Source: Russula earlei
Taxonomy: Eukaryota > Basidiomycota > Agaricomycetes > Russulales > Russulaceae
Assembly (NCBI GenBank): GCA_025769875.1
Contig: JAGFNK010000009.1
Coordinates: forward strand, 62,001-126,000
Direction of reading: 5' to 3'
DNA: 64,000 nucleotides
Shown here one piece after another: positions 52,400-62,593 of the stretch (within the stretch, counting starts at the first letter, position 1; the number at the start of each line of letters is the position of its first letter). Made by a program: the position numbers and the translations under genes. Below the pieces are notes generated by a model. That model made no database searches, was not told the origin of the DNA, and was given only the letters and a program-made list of their open reading frames with translations.

Positions 52400-53648
52400 C
52401 TATCGACGAAACGGAAAGTCTACGACCACGCGATATAACCCACAAAGGAAGCGCTGCAATCTATCTTGCCATCCACTCGATGAAACAGGGGTTTGACAGG
52501 CTGAGAGGCGATTGCGGACGCCGTCCCAGGCAGAACTGCGCCCGTCCACGGGCTCTCCCATCAAAAGCCGACCCATGTCTTCCCACCACTCGCCGTACAA
52601 TCTCCTCATCCCTTGATGAAGTTCGGAAAGACAACTCAAACAACTCGCCTTTTCACCGTGCTCGAAAGCCTGTCGACATGTATATTGAGGGCGGGAAGCG
52701 ATCCTCAGCGAGCGCTTGCGTGGCTCTTGCTCTCTCGACTTCTGTCCCAAGGGCGGCGATGATCGCCATGGCGGAACGACCTTTCACGGCGGCATCCACA
52801 TGCCGGTGAGGTGTGTGATCGACTACAAACGTCCCAAAGTTGCAGCACGGCCGTCCGACCCTGGAAACGGATCTGCGCCTGCCAAAGTTCGCAGATAGCC
52901 TGAGCAGCGTGTCCACGAACTCAGCATTGCGTTCTTGGAGCAACGCGATCGTGTCCTCGTCATACGGCCCTCGGAGTTTGAGTTTTGAGGCGTCTACTTC
53001 GGGTCGCTGGGCCGTCTGACCGAAGCCGAAGACTGACAAATCAATGAAGGCGATGGGCAGTATGGAAGAGGCCGGTTCGGGGAGGACGCGGGCAGCAAGA
53101 ATGGCATGAACGGATCTAACAGGTGGCGAACAGACTTCCGCAATCCCGTCCCAGTTGGCGTAGGCATTTAACCTTTCGCGCGCATAAATTAAAAGGCCCG
53201 TTAGCGCCGCCTCGTCCAGCGTCTTGATGCCAAGAGTATACGCTGAGAACGCGTATCGCGCGAGAGAGTCGACGGAAGGATGTGTTCCCCTGCTCATTTG
53301 CAAGAGTTGTTTGTGCAGTGATCACGCTCGAATGGACAGCAGCACATACCGTTCTCGTAACAGAAGGTACTCGAGAACTGCTCTCAACTCGGTCGCACTA
53401 CACTCGAGTTCGAGGATGGGCGTCCACAGGCCGTCCTGTGGGACCTCTGCGACGTGACCAAGAAGGCACTTGACGGTCTCAGAGTAACGAAGAAGGAGAT
53501 TCATTCGGAGAAAGCAGACTATCCCGTCCTTGGTGACGAGGAGGACATCACCGTGGTCATCCCAGTAGACGGTATCACGTATTGCTTCCGGGACCTCGTG
53601 GTCGGGAGTGAGGGCGAAAGGGGCTGCGTCTGGATTTATGCAGAGCAT
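52400..53648 (-). CDS. BTB/POZ-like protein, second copy
   Basis: Starts MLCINPDAAPFALTPDHEV at 53648. The BTB-like part has TVYWDDHGDVLLVTKDGIVCFLRMNLLLRYSETVKCLLGH and ECSATELRAVLEYLLLRE. An intron (GTATGT..GAGCAG, about 53341-53284) joins this to RGTHPSVDSLARYAFSAYTLGIKTLDEAALTGLLIYARERL. The C-terminal exon carries ASCLSCLSELHQGMRRLYGEWWEDM, the counterpart of the Cys pair and helix in the neighbouring BTB gene, and ends at 52400. How the exon around 52870-52700 joins the last one is not clear. It differs enough from its neighbour to be an old duplicate. Only 65 bases separate the two stop codons. Confidence 0.7.
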
Positions 53649-53698
53649 CGCGAGGCGAAGGTTACGAAAACGACAAGGGTAATGGGAAGGGAGGCAAC

Positions 53699-53704
53699 TT
53701 TATA
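53699..53704 (-). promoter_or_regulatory. TATA box of the second BTB gene
   Basis: TATAAA on the minus strand, about 51 bases before the ATG at 53648. Confidence 0.45.
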
Positions 53705-53890
53705 GCAGTCTCTGTTGGAATTAGGTGAATAGGGGCATGAAAGGCCATGAATCGTGAACGTGTTGCGGGATTTCGACAGGAAGCGGTGGCCGTGAACAGA
53801 AGCTGGCAACTGGATATAGCATTCGAATCTGCAGGAACCACGTGGACACTTGGCCCAAGGCCATATGGTGGCGATGGCAAAAAAGCAATA

Positions 53891-55533
53891 TCACCCGAAA
53901 TAAACTCGCTTGCCTTGGATCCACATCCCCGTACGGTTTCTTGCATCACCTAGACACCACCATTTCTCAATCACCTCAGGGGACAGATCGAGATATCCGT
54001 CGCCCGAATCGAAGAAATCCAATGGACCCGTGCCATATGGCATTGTGCTGGGATTGAAAACGCATACTAGAAGTAAGGGGATGTCAACATATGACCCACC
54101 AAGCATACGAGAACGGGAGTGCATACTCTGCTGGGCATCAAACGGCGCGCCAGTTTTGAATACGCCACTGTCCAGGCCAAGGGCGAGAGCACCGCCCCTA
54201 GTTCCCAGATACAGGGCTTCCTTCCAGTCAACACTAATTCCGCGGGTATCGATCAAGGGGTCGGCCGCCTTATCTCGGGACACCCTCGCCTGCGCCTGCC
54301 CCTCGGATCTTTCCAACCGCGCACCTTCCGACAGGCGGGCCACGCCAACTGCCCACCGCATGGCTCCCATTATATCGATACCATAACCTCCTGCGACGTC
54401 AGTACCCAGACCAACACATACGCCACGATCCAACGCTTCCCGCAGGATAAGCTGTCGCCCAGAGAAGTATGCATTTGAGAGCGGGCAATGTGCAATGGCC
54501 TGTTCCGTGTCGAGCAAGACGCGAAAGTTCCTCTGGAGAGAGGTAAGTGCAGTGCGCTTGGATCGTTCGTGGGGTCAATAATCTTGCCTACACAGGTTTG
54601 CACAGTAAGTCATTGACAGTGAAGTCCGCAATGTAACTCACGCGCTCAAACACTTCCAGGTCGCTCATGCCGCGACTTTCCTGGACGACTTTCATTTGAT
54701 CTCTCGCCTCTGCAAGATGACTCTGCACCCGAACCCCGGTCTTTGCCGCAAGGTCTCCTAGGCCCTGTAACAGAGCGTCGGAGCATGTTGGGACAAAGCG
54801 GGGAGTCAATACTGGTTCCACGAGGCGAGCATGATCGGGGATGTGAGAGATAAAAGCGGCAACACGATCGATGAATGAGCGGGCAGAGGCAAGGGATTCG
54901 ATATGTGTGGGTTCAACGTAGGTCGGGCGTGTTGAAATGTCCATGGACAACTTGCCAACGAACGCACGTATGCCAATTTGTTGCATCGTTTCGGCAAGGA
55001 TGAGGCTACCAATGGGGAAATGAGTGGAGAGCACAGGGCATGGGTGATCTGTCCCACTTGGTCTCCTCTTTGATAGTCCCATATAGCAATACCGCACCAG
55101 TGCCATTCTCCGCCAAACGCTCTCCAAGACGGGTATAGACACGTCTGGCAAGATTGACGTCCTGATCTAGGCTCTCTTCAGCTTTAAAGGCATATTCATT
55201 CAACCACTCCATTAAAGGTAGATGCAGGCCAGTCCCTTGGTAAAGAAATTGTGGCGCGTGTAGATGGAGATCACAAAAGGTCGGAAGAATAAAGCTACCA
55301 GGAGGGATGAGCACGATGTGATCATCGGATTCATTGGAAATGAGGGAATGGGAACATGTTGTCGATGCGTGGTCGAAATGCGAGATGTAGCCTTCAGTGT
55401 CAACGGCTGAAGTATATTATCAATGGGCTGCAAGAAAGACATATGCTCGGAAGAACTTGCCTAGTAAGTAATCGCGACGGATGGTGAGATCACAGAGATT
55501 CTCTGTATAGACGAAATCACCTCTGTACAACAT
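53891..55533 (-). CDS. GUD1: Guanine deaminase
   Basis: Zinc amidohydrolase converting guanine to xanthine in purine salvage. Starts MLYRGDFVYTENLCDLTIRRDYLL. The first intron (55460-55407) begins GCAAGT, a GC-AG intron. Metal and catalytic motifs in order: PTFCDLHLHAPQFLYQG (HxH), VQSHLAEARDQ, HCPLSNAYFSG and GLGTDVAGGYGIDIMGAMRWAV. ISVDWKEALYLGTRGGALALGLDSGVFKTGAPFDAQ is typical of the family. The C-terminus GPLDFFDSGDGYLDLSPEVIEKWWCLGDARNRTGMWIQGKRVYFG ends at 53891. Divergent from Hsp20 with a 229-base gap. Confidence 0.92.
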
Positions 55534-55577
55534 CCTGAGTGATGGCGCTGACGTGTAGGTGACGGCCGGCAAGTCGA

Positions 55578-55590
55578 GAATGTTCCGGAA
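55578..55590. promoter_or_regulatory. Heat shock element upstream of Hsp20
   Basis: GAATGTTCCGGAA is a perfect three-unit HSE (GAA, TTC, GAA at 5-base spacing). An imperfect element, GAGTATTCTGGAC, lies at 55651-55663. Both are in the divergent GUD1/HSP20 gap, 110-185 bases before the Hsp20 ATG, as expected for Hsf1 control. Confidence 0.7.
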
Positions 55591-55687
55591 TTGGCCGGGA
55601 CAGGCTAGTCACTCGCAGAGAACCCGCCGAGCTCAATCCACACCCGTCTAGAGTATTCTGGACTGGAATGGGGGTCCTCAAAATCGT

Positions 55688-55695
55688 TATAAATA
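55688..55695 (+). promoter_or_regulatory. TATA box of Hsp20
   Basis: TATAAATA, 75 bases before the ATG at 55763 and downstream of the heat shock element. Confidence 0.65.
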
Positions 55696-55762
55696 GCGGC
55701 CCGCACGCCTCCTTGTCTTTCATTCCATTTTGATTATCTACAACACTCCAGTTCCACCTGCT

Positions 55763-56389
55763 ATGTCCATTACTCGCCAACTTCTCAACGAATTCCGCCC
55801 ACTCTTCCGAATGCTGGACGAGCCCCTACTAGCGGGAAGATTTGGTGCTTTCGGAATTCCCTCGAGAGCAATCTTTGATGACCCGATCTTTGCCGCGCCG
55901 CATCTCGTGCGACCGGCAGTGGACGTGTCTGAAGACGGAGACCATTATGTCGTGGAGACGGAGCTGCCTGGTGTAAAGAAGGAGGACGTGGAAGTTCGCA
56001 TTGGAGACGGCGGTCGCAGCGTCACAATTGAAGGGAACATCGTGAAAAGGAGGACCCATGCCAATGGTGATAGGTCGACCACTTCCACATCAGGCACGCA
56101 ACGGGTCGAAGGATCCGCAGAAGGTGAGCATGCCTGCTGAAGAGTCCTGGGATGACGCGAGGCTGACGTGCAGATGATAGGGTCCACAGTTGTCCAGCCT
56201 GCCCCAGCTGGGAACAACCAGCTTTCGGTCGAGCGATCATTCACGGGCAGTTCCAAGTTTACGCGAACTGTCTGGTTGCCTCGACCCGCAGACGCTGGGA
56301 ACGTGACAGCAAAATTAGCCGACGGTATCTTGACCCTCAGGATTCCAAAGGTCGTGGAGAATGATGCAGTGAAAATCAATGTCGAGTGA
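55763..56389 (+). CDS. Small heat shock protein (Hsp20/alpha-crystallin family)
   Basis: Two exons, 55763-56123 and 56181-56389, giving 189 residues. The acceptor GATGATAG (56180) was chosen over CAG at 56173 because it alone keeps the frame. The N-terminus MSITRQLLNEFRPLFRMLDEP is followed by RPAVDVSEDGDHYVVETELPGVKKEDVEVRI and SVTIEGNIVKRR. A Thr/Ser-rich loop is split by the intron. Then VERSFTGSSKFTRTVWLPRPADAGNVTAKLADGILTLRIPKV ends in the conserved G.L.L..PK motif. ATP-independent holdase that prevents aggregation. Its promoter carries an HSE and a TATA box. Confidence 0.92.
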
Positions 56390-56791
56390 TGAGAGGGTGG
56401 TCGTAGTTCTCGATTTTGTTGTGTCATATATGTATTGTCGTTTTCGCGCTGTAGAATTTGACGCCCATCTCAAACGCGGACCTATTCGTGGTAAATTTAT
56501 AGAAGAGCGGAGGTCTCTCATCCCTGATTCGATGGTCAAAGCACAAGGGGCGATGTGAGCTTGTGATTGAGCAAGGAAGCTTGCTTGGCGACCTTTGGGT
56601 AGCGCGGTGAGTAACGTAGGGGATGACAAGACGGATTGATGACGGGCTCGACAGACGCGTACAGTTGCAGTCCCGCGCCTCAACCTGGCCTGGCTGAGCC
56701 CACTTCTCTTCCTACCTACCCCCTTTCTCTTCGCCCATCTATCACCTTGCCCTCCTTTCTTCCCGTCTCTCCCCCATAATTCCCACCGCTC

Positions 56792-58128
56792 ATGGACCCA
56801 ATCTACCTCGACGGGTCCTCTACTTCGGCCCCTTACGACCAGATCGAGATAGATGACGATGAGGAGGACCAACTGGTCTCGGACGTTGACGAATCACCAC
56901 AGGTCCCCCGTGCTCCTGATGGTGAGGAACTAGAACCAGATCCCGATGATGACGAAGCGCGTGAAGGCGGCCACACACAGAGCACCGCCACTACAAACGG
57001 GAAGCGGAAACACCAGCGTAAATCGGGCGAGCGCGTTCCCGGACACACATTACTTCCGGCCACTCGTCTCGAGAATATCCTCCGGGCAGACGGTATGCGC
57101 GCCCGCCACACGGTGTCACGTCCCTTCTCACCGCAGATCTTTCTAGGAGAGAGTGGTCCAATGTCCAAGGAGGCACAGTTTGCGCTCTCGATCGCAACGG
57201 TAGGTTCCCCGTCCCCCGACGTAGGAAATTCAAACTCTGGACCGACGCGTTTTGTTCCCAGGAAGAGTTTATAAAACGTTTCACCAGAGCGGGCCACGAG
57301 CGTGCGAGCTCTGAGAAACGGAGCATCGTCAGCTATCGCGATATGGGTACGTCATCTCGTGTTCTATGCCTCGCCCCCCCTTGTTGACCCATATGTCCAG
57401 CGACGGTTGCAGCTCAGAATTCGCCCCTCAAGTTTCTCGAAGGTACTCCCCCTCATTCGGACGTCCCCCCGATTTTCCTCACTTAGTGAACAGACGTCGT
57501 CCCCCTCCCAATGCCACTTTCCGTCGCTCTTGAAAGTCGCGCTCTCAAAGAGAAAGAGCGCATTGATGAGGACCCTGCACTGAGCGCCCGTCCCATCCCA
57601 TCCCCACTCCCAAAACCTACCGTCCCGGTCTCTGCCCCCCTCCACCCCGTCTCTGCCGCCACGACACCCACGACAACGACAGCTGCGACTGAGTCCCCCG
57701 TACCAGCGGCTCCCAGCCGTGCAAAGAACAAATCGAGCACGACAAATGGACGCGCCAGTGGTTCGCGGTCAAAAGACAAAAACAAGGAGCTCTCGAACGG
57801 GAACGTGCCATCGACGCCGCCGCCGCCACCACCACCACCAACTTCCGAGCCAGAGCGACCGCGTTCGCGACGCAGTTCACGTCGGTCTGAGCCGCAAGGC
57901 TGGGTAGAGACCGTATCCATGGAGCAGCAACCCGCCCAGTCCCACTTACACTCAGGCGGTGCGCAGCAGTCTCAGTGGCAGGTGACCCCATCGCCCCCGT
58001 CACGAAACACGCATACAAACGCGCAACCTTGGCTCGCAGGTCCCGCAAGCGGGTTCCTAGAAGAGCGTGTCCATGTCCCCGAAGGGCCTTTTGGTGCCAC
58101 GGGAAGGACGATCTATTCTCAACGGTAG
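56792..58128 (+). CDS. Histone-fold protein, Dpb3/CHRAC/NF-YC type
   Basis: Spliced gene. Exon 1 (56792-57092) codes an acidic start (QIEIDDDEEDQLVSDVDESP) and KSGERVPGHTLLPATRLENILRADG. Short exons then give ESGPMSKEAQFALSIAT, EEFIKRFTRAGHERASSEKRSIVSYRDM and ATVAAQNSPLKFLEDVVPLPMPL. This is the helix-loop-helix pattern of histone-fold subunits of DNA polymerase epsilon or chromatin-accessibility complexes. The long last exon has KEKERIDEDP and a Pro/Ser/Thr-rich tail with a PPPPPPPP run, ending GRTIYSQR. Which complex it belongs to cannot be decided here. The start follows a C/T-rich leader. Confidence 0.8.
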
Positions 58129-58345
58129 ATATGCACGCGTTTACTTCCCGTAGCCGTTTGGACGAGAGTTTGGTGGCCCGGTATTGGATGATCGCGATGC
58201 CTACTTGAGTCTCCCAACATAGCAGCAATGAATAGCTTTTATTCATCACCAGTTCCAACTGGCCTACAGACATACTCTCAGAACTCAATCGGCTAACTGA
58301 TGCCTCCTATACCTCTGGCTCACCCACACCTGCCTCGGCGAATGC

Positions 58346-59893
58346 CTAGTCGGCTTGACCCTCACCATAAGCAAAGTTATTGCGAACTTTCTTCTGGAGG
58401 AACTCGCCGTAAATCGTTGGCTCGTATACTTTGAGAATCCGTTTGGAGGTGGGGTGCCCTTTCGTGGTGCGATTCGAATCTTCCCGAAGCCGACGTACAG
58501 CCTCGAGTGGGGCGATTGTCGCATTAAAGCTGGGCTCGAAGAAAAAGGGAATGCTGGCTTCTGTCAATTGAGAATCCGAGAACCGAAAAAAAAACCCGCT
58601 CACGATACACTAGGGAGAGGCATTTAGATGTGATGACCATCATGCAAAAGACGCCACGCAGGCTCACAGCACTCACCGATAGTCAGAACCCCGATGTATG
58701 ACGCGGTGAATGGTGCTCTTGTAAAGGCCATTCGTCCAAATCTCCCACACTATCACGCAACGATCAGACGTCGAACCTCGGCGTGTATCTTCACCCACGG
58801 ACTCTCTCCGATATTGCAGACTATGCACCCGGGCATAGGGATCCGCAGTGATCCAGATCCCCTCTTCGATGCCTTCCTCGCGGATCACCGCACCAGGGTT
58901 CTCGATGGCCAGGAATTGTTGTGGCAGGAATACCTGCAGGGCTCCGCGTATAGGGTCCGCCCATAGGAACCTGCCCGAATCCGAATGGGGGGTAGGTATC
59001 CTAAGCTGGGTAAAGGAATGGGCCCTTACGTGAGGCATCCGTAGTCCCTGTGAGACAAAACGTGTCAACTTTCACGACTATGAACGGTGCACGTTATCTT
59101 ACTTGTGGGCACCGCATGAAACCCCATCGTCGTTATTGGGAAGAGGGGGGTATCCTACCTTACTAGATTAGGAGGTAGGGTAAAGCGATGTAGTAGCATA
59201 CCAACCTATGATCCGTAGCACCCAAAAACTGTCGTCAACCTGAGCTTTGAGGTCTTCCCATTCAGCATCAGTCAGTCCAAGACCCATCGCCATCCTGCGT
59301 TCTCTTCAGGGACTGTATGATACAGAGAGAGACCCGCGGAGAGTTACGCGTGCATGACGATGAGGCCGAGTGCCTTCATCTTATCTATCCAAGCCTCGTA
59401 CTTTTCGCGGAACCCGGGGGTGGATGGCCATTGATTCTCCCCCATGAGCAGCTTGGTCTTGTCTGGATTGTCTACCGGTCGGTAAAAGTCGATTGCTTCG
59501 TGACTATCGGCCTTTCCCAACGTTATGTTCTCCTTCAGTCTCTGATATCCTGTCGGTTGGAGTCATGGCCATCGAAGGGAAACATTTCGGGAATCGGAAC
59601 GCACCTCTGGCGTGGTCCTGATTGCTCAACGAGATCTTATCCTTTTCCTCTTGGGGCAGATTGAAAAATTCGTGGGCAAGACGAGAAAGCTCTTCTGGCT
59701 CCCCCGGAGCTACATATGACGAGATGTCGAGATAGAAAAAACCGAATTCCAGGCACGCCGCATGGAGGGCAGCGGCGGTGGAGAGACGACCCTTGTGGTC
59801 GTGTCCCTCAATCCAAGGCGCTATGTCGATAATCGGGAGCGAGCTTGCGGCTTTGACGGGAGCCTCTTCTTCAGGACACATTGTCGAATCCAT
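58346..59893 (-). CDS. 2-oxoglutarate/Fe(II)-dependent dioxygenase (isopenicillin N synthase-like)
   Basis: Starts MDSTMCPEEEAPVKAASSLPIIDIAPWIEG at 59893, the DIOX_N-type beginning. LHAACLEFGFFYLDISSYV and LAHEFFNLPQEEKDKISLSNQ follow. After introns the Fe-binding HxD appears as SCGAHKDYGCLT (H and D brought together across an intron near 59045-59100). The second His lies in STIHRVIHRG, and the oxoglutarate-binding Arg in RFSDSQ / IPFFFEPSFNATI. The end, EPTIYGEFLQKKVRNNFAYGEGQAD, is typical of the fungal members. Substrate unknown; no biosynthetic cluster surrounds it. Confidence 0.85.
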
Positions 59894-60028
59894 CGATTGT
59901 CAGGACGAGGGCGTGTAGGTGTCCAGAAGATAAGGATAACGGGAGTGACCGAGTTTGTTCGGCTCGGCATCCGTGGATGGGGCATTTCGGCCTCGGAGTG
60001 GGTTCTCATAGATCTATCACACGTGACT

Positions 60029-61719
60029 ATGAACATTATCTTGACTCGAACGCTCGTTAATCGATTCTCTACAATCACCCGTCCTTCGAAGAGAATGTCA
60101 TCCACGGACATCCTTGCTTCTCCCCTTCGCGAGCTCGTGGCAGGAACGCTGCAGCAGGACCAACGCCAGCTGGGCGCATCCGAGCAGGACAAGGCCGACG
60201 TCGCTCAGTGGATCGAAAAAGTCGCTCGGGCGGATTTCGTCAAGCCAGACGCTTTGCCGGTGTGTGTCGACAAGGTCCGCCCGTTTGTCGATTTGTTCAC
60301 CAGCGTCCAGTCGCTAGATGCCTACCTCGTGCCGCGAACGTACCTCGTCGGCAACCACCTGACGGCCGCAGACGTTGCCGTCTACGGAGCGCTGTGTCCC
60401 ACATTCGTACGTTCGCACGGGCACGTCGCGAGCTTTCATAGGCGAACTCCGCTTTATATAGGCGCAACTGCAATCGGCACAGTACCACTCGCACCCGGCC
60501 CTCACGCGCTTCTTCGACCACGTCCAGTCTCGCCCGTCCGTGCGCAAGTCGGCCGAGTCGCTCGCCCCCGCTTTCGACCTCGTCCCCCTTGACTTCTCCA
60601 CCGCTCCGCCCGTTCAGCGCAAGGCATTGGAAGCCAAGAAGAGGGACAAGCCCGCGAAGCCCTCCGAGAACAGTGCGTCGACAACGCCCACGAAAGCTGC
60701 TGCTGCCGCCGGTCCTGCTGCGGAAAACAAGGTAGAGAGCCTAGAAGGAGCCAGGCCCGTCAAGAAGAAGGAGAAGCAGGATGTTTCCGAAAAGGACGGG
60801 AAAAAAAAGGCCTCAGACAGCGCCAAGCCGGCCTCTTCTGCGTCTGAAGATGCAGGGTCTCCGATACCCTCGATGATTGATCTGCGCGTAGGACATATAG
60901 TTGAGGGTACGTAAGTCTGCAGTCGATACTTGCTCTGCACATGTTCACAACACGGCAGTTAAAAAGCATCCTGATGCCGATGGTCTTTATGTCGAGGTAA
61001 GCAGCCAGTATGGTACTCTTGACTAGTATGACGTTCTCCAGAAAATAGACTTTGGCGAGGAGACGGGACCCCGGACTGTCGTCTCTGGCCTGGTGAATTA
61101 TGTTCCCATAGAACATATGCAGGATAAGTGGCTCGTTGGCGTGGTAGGTATCCTGTCAACTGTGTTGACGTCCTTGTCATTGACCTCTTTTGAGTGCAAC
61201 CTGAAACCTGCAAATATGCGTGGCGTGAAAAGTTTTGCGATGGTGCTTTGTGTAAGCTGGACTCCACCATATAAAACTGACATCCCACTCACAGTCCATC
61301 ATTTTAGGCGACCTCCAAAGATGGGAAAGAGGGTGGTATCGAAATAATACAGCCTCCCCCGAACTCTAAGCCAGGTGATAGAGTCTATTTTGAAGGTTCC
61401 GAGTATGAAGGTATATAAAACCGACTTGACTCTTCTCGACGAGTTGTACTCACTGCCTACGGTTCGTTTAAGACAAGTCACCCATGTCGCAGCTCAATCC
61501 CAAAAAGAAAATCTTTGAAACCATTCAGCCAGGTCTGCTTTCAAGTCTGCCTCGGTAGTCCAGTTCTACAGTTCTAATACTCCCATGCCTTAAGGTTTCA
61601 CAACTCTCGAGACAAGAGAGGCCGCCTGGGTGAACCCTCTGACAAAGTCTGTGCATAGAATCAAGACGCGGGAGGGTGTGTGCTTGGCACCAACTCTGGT
61701 CGGGGCGTCTTTGTCTTAG
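60029..61719 (+). CDS. ARC1: tRNA-binding cofactor, ARC1 / EMAPII type
   Basis: Aminoacyl-tRNA synthetase cofactor. The N-terminal GST-C-like part is [45 protein letters not shown], followed by [19 protein letters not shown] Lys/Ala/Ser-rich linker (60600-60850) leads to the OB-fold tRNA-binding domain: [103 protein letters not shown] and [14 protein letters not shown], with TAG at 61717-61719. Several 45-60 base introns separate these blocks. The second ATG, at 60095 ([11 protein letters not shown]), could be the cytosolic start. The 22 extra residues from 60029 are basic and free of acids, like a mitochondrial presequence. Confidence 0.88.
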
Positions 61720-62593
61720 GGCACCCAATATCGTATCATTGACTTGTCTTGCACGGTACGGAGCGCGTATATCCTTATCCCAGCGTCCGAGATATTGTTG
61801 TCAATAGAAATTCTAAAGTAGTTCACGCTGTGTGCAGGGGTTATAGTAGTACTCGCGACCTTCTACGAATGCTATTGGATACACCATAGGGGCGACATAA
61901 TTCTTACTTGATGCGGTGCCAGAGGTTTGCACACGTTCACCACCGCCGGCACGGTCTTCAAGTTCAAGTTCTGGTCGTCCCCGGAAGTGAAGTCTTCTCC
62001 CGCGATCACGGCAATCATGAAGCATACCGACGCGAACAAGGAAGTACAGTTTCCCCGGATCTCGTCCCGCATCATGTGATCGGACTGACTGCAGCACATA
62101 CCCACAGGCAACTTCATCAATCAGTCACTGATCAACCATCGTGTTCGGTAATGACATGACGGCCAGGCCACGCCTGGGCGCCAGTTACGGTACAGTGGCA
62201 AGCCGGCAATGCTGTGCAGTTGCGTCCGTTGCCAGCAAACGGAAAGCGATCCCAAGCTCAGGCTGTTTGCTTTCTTGCATCTTGTGATATTTTCGTGTCG
62301 CTGGCATAGAAGGGACTTTTTTCTCCCCTGCGAAGCAGTGGCGAGTTTTCCTCAAAGTCCTGGATCGTGGCAGTGACTCGGACTCGTGGCATATATGTTT
62401 GGGTCACAGGGATCCCTGCCAGTGCTCTGTGCGACGGGCGCCGAAACCTCAAACTTCATAGGATCAGGGGCATCAGCGGACCCACGGACTCCACTTATAA
62501 AAAACCCCAGATCGTCGTGGTGGAAGTTCAATCCCGAGGTTCTCACAACAACAACGATACGTGCATCGCGGATCGATAGCGCGCAGATGCATA
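61720..62593. other. Intergenic region with promoter of the CNH gene
   Basis: No gene supported. Open frames on both strands at 61813-62159 have no recognisable product and overlap each other. TATAAAA at 62496-62502 lies 92 bases before the ATG of the CNH-domain gene. Confidence 0.5.
62496..62502 (+). promoter_or_regulatory. TATA box of the CNH-domain gene
   Basis: TATAAAA followed by A residues, 92 bases before the ATG at 62594. Its position supports a separate transcription start just upstream of the CNH-coding part. Confidence 0.5.

Noticed and set aside
61813..62159. Overlapping frames on both strands that vaguely resemble a secreted copper protein
   Set aside because: No signal peptide, no ligand motif and no consistent splicing; the two strands cannot both be coding.
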